The translations under genes were made by a program, and so were the position numbers. DNA of 64,000 nt from Enterococcus mundtii (GTDB taxonomy: Bacteria > Bacillota > Bacilli > Lactobacillales > Enterococcaceae), in NCBI RefSeq assembly GCF_002813755.1, contig NZ_CP018061.1, positions 2,718,001 through 2,782,000 on the forward strand, written 5' to 3'. The stretch's first letter is position 1. Every line of letters begins with the position of its first letter. The notes below the pieces were generated by a model. The model made no database searches and had not been told where the DNA came from. It saw only the letters and a list, made by a program, of their open reading frames with translations. Below, in pieces: positions 37,108-45,920 of the stretch.

Positions 37108-38568
37108 TTAATCGTTTTCTTGTCGGAATGTATCATATTGTTTTTGCATTTCTGTCAGTACTTTGTCGTATCCAGCTTTATCTAAGGCATCCATTAGTTT
37201 TGGTAAGGTTTCATCTGGATCGACAGTTCCAGTGTTCAACCCATCAAGGTATTGATTCATGACATTTGAGATATTACTCAATTCAGTTTTTACACTGTCT
37301 GTATTAAAGCTGAAGCCTAAGATTGGAGAAGTTTCAGCTTCTGCAATCGATTGATCTCTTTTAGCAATCATTTCATCGGTAATCGTATCTTGTGTGTAAA
37401 GAATTTTATTATTACCGGTATTCCAAGCAGACATGTGAGTTTTTGGCTGATATCCGTCTAATAATTTCACTTTGTCATCGCCAACTTTTTCCCATGCTTC
37501 TCCTTCAATCCCCCAAACCAAGCCGTTAAGTAATTCAGGATCGCTATTCAATAACGCTAAGAACTCTACTGATTTCTCTTTGTTTTTTGACGTATTAGAG
37601 ACAACAAAATTTGCCATTTGTGCTTGTCCTGTTGATTTCAACGGAACCGTGATCGGTTTAGACACTAATTCTTGATTTGCAGCATTTGTTAAAATCGTAT
37701 CGCCGTAATCGTATGGTCCTTGTGTTTCTCCACGCATCAACCATGTATTACCTTCTAACGGATAATCTTTGTTACTAGTCGCTGCATCACTAGGGATCAA
37801 TCCTTGATCATACCAACTATGCATCGTCCGTAACAGTTCAATGTAATTTTCGTTGTCATATTGGTTGATAATTTTTGTTTTGTCACCATTCAAATCAACC
37901 GCAAATGGCAAAGTATTTCCTAGTGGATAATCAAAATCACCTTGTACTTTAAATCCTTGACCAATGGCAAAAGCCGCTGTATTCGGTTCTTTTTTATGGA
38001 ACTCTTGTAAAACTTTTTCTGCATCTGCATACGTTTCAATACCATCAATCGATAAATTGTATTTATCTAATAGTGGCTTATTGAAGGTCAACACTTGTTG
38101 TGCAAAGACATTGCCGTTTACTGGGAACGCATATAATTTCCCATTGACCAGATTACCTTTGATATATGCTTCATCCAAAGAATCATACGCTTCTTTTCCA
38201 TACTCAGGAGCTAATTCAGTCAAATCTGCAAATGCGCCTTTTTGTGCATTTGATACGTAGTTGTTGGCAAAAGCAATATCGTAATTTTCACCAGATGAGA
38301 TGATCACGTTCATCTTCTTCTCATAGTCACCCCAACCAATGTAATTGATATTGACTTTTACACCAATTTTTTCTTCAATACGTTTATTCGCGACTTCCAG
38401 CAGCTGGTCAAGGTTATCTGGTTTGTCACCGATCTGGTACATTTGTAATGTCGTTGTATCACTGGCCGCTGCATCGTCCTTGTCACCTGACCCGCCCCCA
38501 CAAGCTGCTAAACTGATTGCTGTTAGTGCTGAGAATCCTGTAAAAGCTAATTTTTTCCATAACTTCAT
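37108..38568 (-). CDS. ABC importer solute-binding lipoprotein (DUF3502/NgtS-like)
   Basis: This 486-aa lipoprotein has the signal ALTAISLAACGGG with Cys at about residue 23. The mature part resembles DUF3502-type binding proteins: YIGWGDYEKKMNVIISSGENYDIAF, GKLYAFPVNGNVFAQQVLTFNK, and a C-terminal half with SPILGFSFNTDSVKTELSNISNVMNQY. In S. pneumoniae such a protein (NgtS) binds host N-glycans. Neighbouring mannosidases GH38, GH125 and GH92 support the same ligand class here. It is last in the operon, after two permeases. Confidence 0.92.
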   Translation of the reverse strand: MKLWKKLAFTGFSALTAISLAACGGGSGDKDDAAASDTTTLQMYQIGDKPDNLDQLLEVANKRIEEKIGVKVNINYIGWGDYEKKMNVIISSGENYDIAFANNYVSNAQKGAFADLTELAPEYGKEAYDSLDEAYIKGNLVNGKLYAFPVNGNVFAQQVLTFNKPLLDKYNLSIDGIETYADAEKVLQEFHKKEPNTAAFAIGQGFKVQGDFDYPLGNTLPFAVDLNGDKTKIINQYDNENYIELLRTMHSWYDQGLIPSDAATSNKDYPLEGNTWLMRGETQGPYDYGDTILTNAANQELVSKPITVPLKSTGQAQMANFVVSNTSKNKEKSVEFLALLNSDPELLNGLVWGIEGEAWEKVGDDKVKLLDGYQPKTHMSAWNTGNNKILYTQDTITDEMIAKRDQSIAEAETSPILGFSFNTDSVKTELSNISNVMNQYLDGLNTGTVDPDETLPKLMDALDKAGYDKVLTEMQKQYDTFRQEND

Positions 38569-38593
38569 ATCTTTTTCCTCCTATTTTAGTGCT

Positions 38594-39514
38594 TTATTCT
38601 TTGACGCCGCCAATCGTTAACCCTTTAACAAAATATTTTTGGAAAAATGGATAGCTGATCGCAATCGGTAATGTTGAGATAACAACGATTGCCATACGAG
38701 CAGACTCTCCAGGAACAGAAGCAAGACCGCCGGCTAACTGACTACCTGCTCCAGCATTTTGAGTAAGATATTGGATATTGCTTTGAATCTTCATCAATAA
38801 ATATTGCAATGGTACGAGATTATCGTTTTGGATATACAGCAACGCATTGAACCAGTCATTCCAATAACCTAAGGCTGCAAATAAACTAATTGTCGCAATT
38901 CCTGGAATCGCTAAAGGTAAGACGATTTGTACAAAAATCCGAAGTTCACTCGCCCCATCTATCCTAGCAGATTCAATGATCGAATCAGACACCGAACGTT
39001 TAAAGAATGTTCGCATCACGATAATATTGAACGGACTGACCGCCATCGGTAAAATCAATGCCCAAATCGTATCTTTCAGTTGTAATAAATTCGTCATCAC
39101 TAAGTAGTTCGCAACCATCCCTGGTGAGAACAACATCGTAATCAAACAAAAGACTGTAAAGAAACGACGAAATGGAAAGTTGGATCGAGAAATAGCATAA
39201 GCATATAAAGAAGTTGCTGTACTATTGATCAACGTTCCTACTACTGTCACAAGAACAGTGACGAAAAGAGCCTGAAAAATTTTGTTTTGCATCTGGTCAA
39301 ACAAAAAAGTATATCCAAATGTACTAAGTGTTTTAGGCCAGAAACTATACCCTTGCGTGGACAAAATGGATTCATCTGTAAAAGAGATCGCAATTACAAA
39401 AATAAATGGTAATACACAAGAAAAAGCAAAAAGTGCAATCAAAATATTGGAGAAAAAGTTGGTGGTTTGACTAAACGAGCGAATCTCTACTCGTTGAACT
39501 TTCTTTTTATTCAT
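38594..39514 (-). CDS. ABC importer permease, LplC/YtcP type
   Basis: This 306-aa six-helix permease has the ATPase-coupling loop ESARIDGASELRIFVQIVLP and the usual C-terminal FVKGLTIGGVKE. It has a GGAGGAG ribosome site, starts 12 nt after the partner permease gene and is followed by the binding protein gene. No ATPase is nearby, so a shared MsmK-like ATPase is expected from elsewhere. Confidence 0.93.
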   Translation of the reverse strand: MNKKKVQRVEIRSFSQTTNFFSNILIALFAFSCVLPFIFVIAISFTDESILSTQGYSFWPKTLSTFGYTFLFDQMQNKIFQALFVTVLVTVVGTLINSTATSLYAYAISRSNFPFRRFFTVFCLITMLFSPGMVANYLVMTNLLQLKDTIWALILPMAVSPFNIIVMRTFFKRSVSDSIIESARIDGASELRIFVQIVLPLAIPGIATISLFAALGYWNDWFNALLYIQNDNLVPLQYLLMKIQSNIQYLTQNAGAGSQLAGGLASVPGESARMAIVVISTLPIAISYPFFQKYFVKGLTIGGVKE

Positions 39515-39525
39515 TTTTCTCCTCC

Positions 39526-40473
39526 TTAGAACAATGCCGATTCGCTGTCAAAACGACGAGCAATCGTATTGGTGATCATTAATAAAACAAAGCCGACGAC
39601 CGATTGATACAGCCCAGCTGCGGCCGTCATACCAAAGTCGCCAGTGGATGTCAGCCCATTATAGATATAAGTATCTAAAACTTGTGTCACTTCATAAAGC
39701 GCTCCGGAATTTCTTGGGATATTGTAGAACAAACCAAAGTCCGCTCGGAAAATATTTCCAACTGCTAATATCGTCAAGATCGTCATCAGAGGGATCAATT
39801 GTGGAATCGTCACATGTTTGATTTGTTGCCACTTGCTTGCGCCATCCACCATCGCTGCCTCGTAATACGTCGGATCGATTCCCATAACTGAAGCAAAATA
39901 GATGATACTGTTATAGCCGATCCCTTTCCATGTTCCAATAAAGACTAAAATAAACGGCCAATATTTAGGATCATTATACCAATTGATTGTTTCTCTCCCA
40001 CTTGCTGCCAGCCATTGATTAAAGATCCCTTTATCTGGACTTAAAAACGCATAGACAAAGTAACTAATGATGACCCAAGAAAGGAAATAGGGCAGCAATG
40101 ACATGGTCTGGTATACTTTTACCAATCGTTTATTTCGCAATTCACTCATAATGATTGCAAACACGACAGATATCAAAAGATTCAGTAAAATAAATGTCAC
40201 ATTATATAAAATCGTATTTTTAGTAATCAGAAAGGCTTGATCAGAAGAAAATAAAAATTTGAAATTCTCCAATCCAACCCATGGGCTCTCTCTTAAACTG
40301 GCAAGAAAGCCATCCGCAGAAATATGGAAATTTTTAAACGCAACGACATTTGCTAATACCGGGATGTAAAAGAAAAAAATCATCCAGATCATCCCAGGGA
40401 TCGCCATCAAAACAAGCGCCTTATAACGCCATAAATTCCCAAAAAAACCTTTTAACCCCTTCCTTTTTCTCAT
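39526..40473 (-). CDS. ABC importer permease, LplB type
   Basis: This 315-aa permease opens with the LplB-like YKALVLMAIPGMIWMIFFFYIPVLA, has six predicted helices and the coupling loop EAAMVDGASKWQQIKHVTIP. It is the first gene of the importer operon; AAAGGAG precedes the start and a promoter with an overlapping cre lies 30-50 nt upstream. Confidence 0.93.
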   Translation of the reverse strand: MRKRKGLKGFFGNLWRYKALVLMAIPGMIWMIFFFYIPVLANVVAFKNFHISADGFLASLRESPWVGLENFKFLFSSDQAFLITKNTILYNVTFILLNLLISVVFAIIMSELRNKRLVKVYQTMSLLPYFLSWVIISYFVYAFLSPDKGIFNQWLAASGRETINWYNDPKYWPFILVFIGTWKGIGYNSIIYFASVMGIDPTYYEAAMVDGASKWQQIKHVTIPQLIPLMTILTILAVGNIFRADFGLFYNIPRNSGALYEVTQVLDTYIYNGLTSTGDFGMTAAAGLYQSVVGFVLLMITNTIARRFDSESALF

Positions 40474-40505
40474 ATAAAAACTCCTTTCACCTCATTCGCA
40501 CTGTC

Positions 40506-40520
40506 ATTATAGCGCTTTCA
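40506..40520 (-). promoter_or_regulatory. importer promoter -10 with overlapping cre
   Basis: Minus-strand TGAAAGCGCTATAA (40520-40507) matches the strict cre consensus TGWAARCGYTWNCW except for one position. Its last bases form part of the TATAAT -10 (40511-40506) of the importer operon. CcpA binding here would block RNA polymerase directly. No good -35 was found. Confidence 0.65.
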
Positions 40521-40664
40521 AAAGATATAATAAATGAACAAATCATAGGGAAAATGAAACAAATTATAGAGAAGATTGTAAAAGAATCATTTTGATCTGA
40601 GGCGTGAGACAGAAAAACGAAAAATAGCTGTTTTAGGTTGCCATCTATAATGATTTCAATAAAT

Positions 40665-40726
40665 AAACAAAACCTACTTACAGGATTTAGGAACACGTTC
40701 CTGAATCCTATAAGTAGGTTTTGTTT
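40665..40726. repeat. long hairpin in intergenic region
   Basis: An inverted repeat of about 62 bp with only small bulges: AAACAAAACCTACTTA / TAAGTAGGTTTTGTTT outside, AGGATT / AATCCT and AGGAAC / GTTCCT inside. A related shorter hairpin (shared ACAAAA, CTTATAGGATT) is at 42717-42756. It lies in the 510-nt gap 40474-40982; apart from the importer promoter and the palindrome at 40962, the rest of that gap (40727-40961) shows nothing I can identify. Confidence 0.55.
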
Positions 40727-40961
40727 CTATTGCTCTATCTATTTTTAGTTTAAATGCAGTTAGAAAAACTTTTATGTACTTTGCTGTTGGATGCTTACAT
40801 AATAATGTATGACTGTGGTTGGATAATAATTAAGTCAGTTTATTTGCTCTACATACGCATATTTTTATAAATCTATACTTTTATTTGGTGAGAATGTGAA
40901 AAAAAGAACTCCGTAATAAAACTGATTACACATGTACAAAAAAAAACAATAATATTTATGA

Positions 40962-41001
40962 AACCTTTTCACTGTATTAGTACTAATACAGTGAAAAGGT
41001 T
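40962..41001 (-). terminator. 40-bp perfect palindrome spanning the ABC permease stop codon
   Basis: AACCTTTTCACTGTATTAG, TA, CTAATACAGTGAAAAGGTT: a 40-bp perfect palindrome. The TAG stop of the permease gene lies inside the left arm of the minus-strand transcript. A run of T residues follows about 17 bases later. It probably terminates the small ABC operon. Confidence 0.7.
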
Positions 41002-41645
41002 CTCTTAAATCTCTGAATACTAATAAACTCTATTATAATAGTGTAGAATACTAACACTATAGAAAGTATTAACATAAAAAAAAACATTGAAAAGAAAATC
41101 GAGTTTCTATGATGTCCTTGTAAATCATAAGGCAAAATAGAATTGAATAAAGAAAATAGTTTCATATTTAGAAAGATACAAATGATATAGCTAAGACTTA
41201 ATCCAATTATGTAGATAAAAAAAATTTTTAGTAATAATTCTCTCAATACATATTTAGGTTGGATTCCCAAATATATTTTTGTTTCAACATCTGTTCTATC
41301 AATTACCTTGATTAGTAAAATTTTATTTCTAAAGTCAAATAATATATATATGCTAATTATCACTATTAAAAAGGATAAAATATCCCTTCCAAAAGAAATT
41401 TGCATAATTAAAAACTGATTTCCATCTAAACTTAGTTGTGCCGACTTTAAATTGCTACTCATTATTTCTTGTTCCATGATTTGAATAAACCTTTGTAAAT
41501 ACAATTGCAAAAAGACACACTCAAAAAATAGGATGCCAATAATAGTAATCGAAACAACATATCTAATCCCTACTTTGTATGCGCTTTTAATACTTCTCCT
41601 AACAAGATATAGGTTAGATAAAATAGTTGGACCCACATTGATCAT
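40983..41645 (-). CDS. ABC transporter membrane subunit (FtsX/MacB-like), small
   Basis: This 220-aa membrane protein has four clear hydrophobic stretches (about residues 27-48, 88-108, 136-160, 190-212), arranged like a single FtsX-type permease half: one helix, an external loop of about 40 residues, then three helices. It overlaps the ATPase gene by 32 bases. It is much shorter than usual MacB-like permeases. Codon use and AT content are clearly more AT-rich than the flanking genes, which suggests transfer. The substrate is unknown; peptide export or immunity is a guess. Confidence 0.75.
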   Translation of the reverse strand: MINVGPTILSNLYLVRRSIKSAYKVGIRYVVSITIIGILFFECVFLQLYLQRFIQIMEQEIMSSNLKSAQLSLDGNQFLIMQISFGRDILSFLIVIISIYILFDFRNKILLIKVIDRTDVETKIYLGIQPKYVLRELLLKIFFIYIIGLSLSYIICIFLNMKLFSLFNSILPYDLQGHHRNSIFFSMFFFMLILSIVLVFYTIIIEFISIQRFKRTFSLY

Positions 41646-42306
41646 ATACCTTCTCTCCTTTAGTTAACTTAATGATTCTAAATTCAGATTCTTTTATAAA
41701 GTTAGGATCGTGAGTAGACATAATAATCGTAGAGCCTATTTTATTCTTTTTTTTCAATAACTCAAATACTATTTTTGCATTTGCCTTATCTAAATTAGCT
41801 GTCGGTTCATCAGCAATAATAATTTGGGGATTCGCAACGATTGCTCTGGCAATATTCACACGTTGTCTTTCACCACCAGATAAATTTCTAGGTAAATTTT
41901 TTATACATTGATCTATTTTTAGATCTGCTGTAACTTCCTCAACTTTCGACTGTATCAATGAGAATGGATAACCTAAATATTCCAATTTATAAGCTATATT
42001 TTCAAATACTGTCCACTCTTCAATCAATCTTGTGTCTTGAAAAACTACCCCCATCATTTCCCTTAAATTTTGTAATTCGATATAGTTATATTGACATAAT
42101 TCTTTATCCTTGATTTTCAAGCTACCCGTATTATACATTCGTCTCCCTTGAATCAACTCAATTAAAGTGGTTTTTCCCGAGCCACTTTCTCCTATCAAAA
42201 ATACAAATTCTCCATGTTCAATTTGCATATTTATATTTTTTAATACTTTATTGTTTTTATGTTCCACTCCAAGATTATCCATCAAGATGAAATTATTCTT
42301 TTTCAT
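41614..42306 (-). CDS. ABC transporter ATP-binding protein (MacB/LolD/FtsE class)
   Basis: This 230-aa ATPase has Walker A GESGSGKTT, a Q-loop (VFQDTRLIEEW), signature LSGGERQRVNIARAI, Walker B IIIADEPTANLD and the H-loop STHDP. Motifs fit the MacB/FtsE class that powers small FtsX-like membrane subunits, here the downstream overlapping gene. GAGGGGAAG precedes the start. The pair lies in a distinctly AT-rich island bounded by two related hairpins. Confidence 0.93.
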   Translation of the reverse strand: MKKNNFILMDNLGVEHKNNKVLKNINMQIEHGEFVFLIGESGSGKTTLIELIQGRRMYNTGSLKIKDKELCQYNYIELQNLREMMGVVFQDTRLIEEWTVFENIAYKLEYLGYPFSLIQSKVEEVTADLKIDQCIKNLPRNLSGGERQRVNIARAIVANPQIIIADEPTANLDKANAKIVFELLKKKNKIGSTIIMSTHDPNFIKESEFRIIKLTKGEKVYDQCGSNYFI

Positions 42307-42403
42307 ACTTCCCCTCTGCCTTGTTTTGAAATATTGACATAGAACCTACCTATAGATATTTTCTCTGAACTACCATCTCACATAAATAAATTATTATTCC
42401 TGG

Positions 42404-42442
42404 TTATAAACTAAATAAACTTTTAAAACAGCTTTTTTTCAT
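42404..42442 (-). CDS. possible 12-codon peptide upstream of the ABC exporter
   Basis: A minus-strand ATG at 42442 follows GGGAGG by ten bases and gives MKKSCFKSLFSL before a TAA. It lies in the 462-nt gap between the ABC ATPase and the pseudouridine synthase, about 100 nt ahead of the ATPase. It could be a leader or signalling peptide handled by the exporter, or chance. The rest of this very AT-rich gap contains no other recognisable gene. Confidence 0.25.
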   Translation of the reverse strand: MKKSCFKSLFSL

Positions 42443-42716
42443 TCGTTATGTACCTCCCATTTTGGGAAAATAGAAATATAATAGAGCATAATATTTCCTA
42501 AAATATTATTTGAGCAAATTACATAATTAATATTTTTAGTTAATAAAAAATTCAAATGATTTATACACTGAGTATAATACATTATATATTTATTATTTTG
42601 TTTTATCCGTCATAATTGGTTGATTTAACATCATAATCGTATATGGAAATTACTTTTTAGTTCCTTCTTGTGTTTAGACTTTCCACTATACACTTCTTTG
42701 TCAGCCCTAAACAAAA

Positions 42717-42756
42717 AGCTTATAGGATTGAGTAGTATACCCCAATCCTATAAGCT
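42717..42756 (-). terminator. terminator of the RsuA-type gene
   Basis: AGCTTATAGGATTG / CAATCCTATAAGCT perfect 14-base stem with a 12-base loop, followed on the minus strand by TTTTTGTTT, just downstream of the stop at 42769. It resembles the hairpin at 40665-40726. Confidence 0.8.
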
Positions 42757-42768
42757 GTGTTTCAGGCT

Positions 42769-43488
42769 CTATTTACTTCTTACTTGTGCCAATTCATCTG
42801 GTGTCATTTGGCGATACTCTCCTAGAATTAAATCTTCTGGCAGAAGAAAATTCCCCATACGTATCCGTTTCAAGTAAGTGACTTCTTTTCCAACGGCTTT
42901 TACCATCCGTTTCACTTGATGGAATTTGCCTTCATGTAAGATCAAGCGGATACGAGAAGTGTTTGTTTTTTCATCGACTGAGTCAATGAACAGTTTTGCA
43001 GGCAGGGTCTGTTCCTCTCCATCAATGAGTAACCCTTCTGCAAAGGCTGACACATCTGCTTTCGTCATCACACCTTTGACCTCTGCCAAGTATTCTTTTT
43101 CTACGTGTTTTTTAGGAGAGAGTAATTGATGTGAAAACTGTCCATCATTGGTCAGGATCAACAATCCTTCTGTATCTTTATCTAACCGACCGACTGGAAA
43201 TAAATCTTCCCGAAAATCTTCATCAGAAAGTAAGTCGATGACGGTTTGATCATGATTATCTTGAGTTGCTGAAACTACGCCGGCAGGTTTATTCAAGATA
43301 TAATAAAAATCTTTTTGATAATGTAAGGATTCATCTAGATACATCACCGTGTCTTCGGTTTCTTTCACTTGATATTTATCACTTTTAATACAGTTTCCAT
43401 TGACTGTGATCAAGCCATTTTTGATTAGCCCTTTGACTTCTTTGCGGCTGCCAAGACCGATGTCAGCTAAAAATTTATCTAAACGCAT
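42769..43488 (-). CDS. RsuA-family 16S rRNA pseudouridine synthase
   Basis: This 239-aa enzyme has an N-terminal S4 RNA-binding domain (RLDKFLADIGLGSRKEVKGLIKNG) and the RsuA/RluB/RluE catalytic motif PVGRLDKDTEGLLILTNDG with the catalytic Asp, then HQVKRM. It modifies a uridine in rRNA, probably the small subunit. It lies 31 nt after the flippase gene. Confidence 0.92.
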   Translation of the reverse strand: MRLDKFLADIGLGSRKEVKGLIKNGLITVNGNCIKSDKYQVKETEDTVMYLDESLHYQKDFYYILNKPAGVVSATQDNHDQTVIDLLSDEDFREDLFPVGRLDKDTEGLLILTNDGQFSHQLLSPKKHVEKEYLAEVKGVMTKADVSAFAEGLLIDGEEQTLPAKLFIDSVDEKTNTSRIRLILHEGKFHQVKRMVKAVGKEVTYLKRIRMGNFLLPEDLILGEYRQMTPDELAQVRSK

Positions 43489-43519
43489 GTGATTGTCCCC
43501 TTTTCAAGCAATGCCTGTC

Positions 43520-45169
43520 TTATTTGATGCGCAAACGTCGGCGTAAGCGAATCATCCCTTGACGACCTAATAACTTATCTGCGAGACGAAGCTTAAGTGC
43601 CAGATACGTATAAACCAAACCACCCACTCCAGCGACTAAAACAATTAATATTAGTGATTGGAACTTACTGTCTTGGTTCAAGAACATCCCAAAAATCATT
43701 TTCGTCAGCCCAGCTGCAAGGAGCATCAACAGAGTAAGAATAAAAATCAATAAGGTGCGGCGCCATACAAATTTCCGATTGAAGCGAGCCACTTGATGGA
43801 TTTTCTTTAGTATCAACGAACAAGAAATGATAAATCCAATCATCGTTGCGAGCAATGGTCCATACACTTCAAAAATACGGATTGCTGGATACTGCAAGAC
43901 TAATTTTACGAGAAACCCAACCAGTAAGTATTGGATCGCCGCTTTATTTTCAAACATCCCTTGGAGCATATTCGATACAAGCATATAAAGTCCTAGAAAA
44001 AGACCGACAAAACTTGCTTGGATCAATACTTGGCTTCCTAGTTGATCTGGTGTATAAAATAAAGTATTCAAAGGGTATGCCAAGAGCATCACTCCACACG
44101 TTGCAGGAAACATAATAAAGGAAAACAACTGTAAATTACTGCTTGTTAATTTTGCTAGTCCACGACGATCCTTGATCGTTACCGCTTCCGTGATCAAAGG
44201 TAAGCCTGTCGCAGCAATCGACGTCGCTAAAGCAATGACGACCATTGTCAACTTGTCAGGATTCGCACTGAAAATTGAAAAAAGATCCAATAATTGGGCA
44301 TTGGAATACTCAGTGGTATCCGACATGATTTTAATAAATGTAAATTGATCGACTAATTTAAAAATCGTGATCCCCGATCCTACGATGATAAAAGGAATCG
44401 CTTCTTTGATCGTATCCAACAACAATTCTTTCGTGGCAATCGTCACTTGATTTTCACTATACTGCACACGAGCTGCTGTATACGCTTGATGTTTTTTCAA
44501 AAAATATAATAAGACTGCCAAGCTGACGATCATCCCAATAAATGCTGCAAAAGTCGATTGAGTCACCGCAGTTACGTAGTCACCTGACAGGACTTTCATG
44601 ATGATGAATGTAGAAAGCAACAGATAAAAAACGCGTGCAATCTGCTCAACGATTTGCGAAAGTGCATAAGGCATCATTTCCTGATTCCCTTGGAAGTATC
44701 CTCGAATAACACTCATACAAGGAAACACTAGTAGTGCTGCACTTAATGAGCGCATGATTGGAATCAATTCTTCCCCACCACCAGAGGCACGAGCTAACCA
44801 AGGCGAGGCAAAATACATAAATCCTGCAAAAAACACTCCTAAAACAGCCATCATTTGCATTGCTCTTAGAAACAACCGGTGAGACGTCCCGTATTCATTC
44901 AATGAATTGTAACGTGCGGTTTGTTTCGCAATGGCAGCTGGAATCCCTGCAGTTGAAATCATTAAGAATAACGCATAAATATTGTACCCCATATTGAATA
45001 ATCCATTGGCAGCCTTTGCATTTTCGCCCATCCAAGCATACCAAGGAATAATATAGACCGCACCAAGTAATCGAGAGATCATATTACTTGCAGTCATCCA
45101 AGCAGAACCTCTAGCCATTTTCTCTTGAACTGTCAAATTTTCTACTGCTGGTTTTCTTTGATTAGTCAT
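43520..45169 (-). CDS. polysaccharide/lipid II flippase (YtgP/MurJ-like)
   Basis: This 549-aa integral membrane protein has about 14 helices and the MOP-superfamily start ARGSAWMTASNMISRLLGAVYIIPWYAWMG, typical of YtgP, the lipid II flippase of streptococci and staphylococci. A conserved FMLAYPLNTLFY-like segment (LLAYPLNTLFYTPDQ) is present. In related streptococci this gene lies next to murE in opposite orientation; here the two are separated by about 2.5 kb with three unknown genes. Confidence 0.9.
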   Translation of the reverse strand: MTNQRKPAVENLTVQEKMARGSAWMTASNMISRLLGAVYIIPWYAWMGENAKAANGLFNMGYNIYALFLMISTAGIPAAIAKQTARYNSLNEYGTSHRLFLRAMQMMAVLGVFFAGFMYFASPWLARASGGGEELIPIMRSLSAALLVFPCMSVIRGYFQGNQEMMPYALSQIVEQIARVFYLLLSTFIIMKVLSGDYVTAVTQSTFAAFIGMIVSLAVLLYFLKKHQAYTAARVQYSENQVTIATKELLLDTIKEAIPFIIVGSGITIFKLVDQFTFIKIMSDTTEYSNAQLLDLFSIFSANPDKLTMVVIALATSIAATGLPLITEAVTIKDRRGLAKLTSSNLQLFSFIMFPATCGVMLLAYPLNTLFYTPDQLGSQVLIQASFVGLFLGLYMLVSNMLQGMFENKAAIQYLLVGFLVKLVLQYPAIRIFEVYGPLLATMIGFIISCSLILKKIHQVARFNRKFVWRRTLLIFILTLLMLLAAGLTKMIFGMFLNQDSKFQSLILIVLVAGVGGLVYTYLALKLRLADKLLGRQGMIRLRRRLRIK

Positions 45170-45320
45170 TGATCAGATTCCAACTTTCTTCAAAACATTA
45201 CTCATATTTTAAGTGTAAATCCACAAAGTAGCAATCTTTTTATCGGCTTTTTTTATTTTGTAGCGGTTGTAGTTTTTACGTAATCACTGTTTTATTTCAC
45301 TCACAGGATGAACTGGTTCT

Positions 45321-45788
45321 CTATCTTCGTTCTTTCGAAATCATCGCTTTTTCATTTTTTTCTAAGTTGCTATTTACAACAGTTGCATTTTTTTTTGCAT
45401 AATCACATTTTCTATTAAAACCTTCTATTTCGAATTTAGTATATAATTTTCTACTATTTTGATCAGAGGTAACTAGAGCGTCTCTTGTCTTTCCATCATT
45501 CGTTGATTTTATAGGAAACATTTTGCTTGTAGGTACAGTCTTTTTAGATGAACGTTTGCTAGGAATTAGTTCTTCTGCAAATTTACGATCTATCTTATTT
45601 AACACATAGTCTAACGCTGCTTCCCCTTTAGTCGGACCTCCTTCTTTAGCTAACAATTCTTGCAGTTTAGGGTTAGTTTCTACTTCTTGTATTAATTTAA
45701 TTAATTCATATACATCATATTTTGCACGTTGTCGCCTATACTTGTTGATACATGGGATGATCGAATTCATAGTGATTTCTGGATTCAT
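45321..45788 (-). CDS. SKERR-tail protein 1 (unknown function)
   Basis: A 155-aa basic soluble protein not recognised here. The N-terminal 70 residues are predicted helical (INKYRRQRAKYDVYELIKLI; PKLQELLAKEGG), the middle is polar and probably disordered, and the C-terminus reads VVNSNLEKNEKAMISKERR. That tail matches the next two proteins. No signal peptide or membrane segment is present. The ribosome site GAAGAAGGAATAGGAC closely resembles the one of the neighbour, indicating duplication including the leader. Confidence 0.7.
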   Translation of the reverse strand: MNPEITMNSIIPCINKYRRQRAKYDVYELIKLIQEVETNPKLQELLAKEGGPTKGEAALDYVLNKIDRKFAEELIPSKRSSKKTVPTSKMFPIKSTNDGKTRDALVTSDQNSRKLYTKFEIEGFNRKCDYAKKNATVVNSNLEKNEKAMISKERR

Positions 45789-45920
45789 TGTCCTATTCCT
45801 TCTTCCATTTTTTATTTAAATAACAATTTTTAGATTGAAACAAGATAGATTATTCTCTTTACCATCTACCATCCTTTTAAGGTTTTGTTTTACTTAGACT
45901 TTCACGCTCCGACCAAACGT

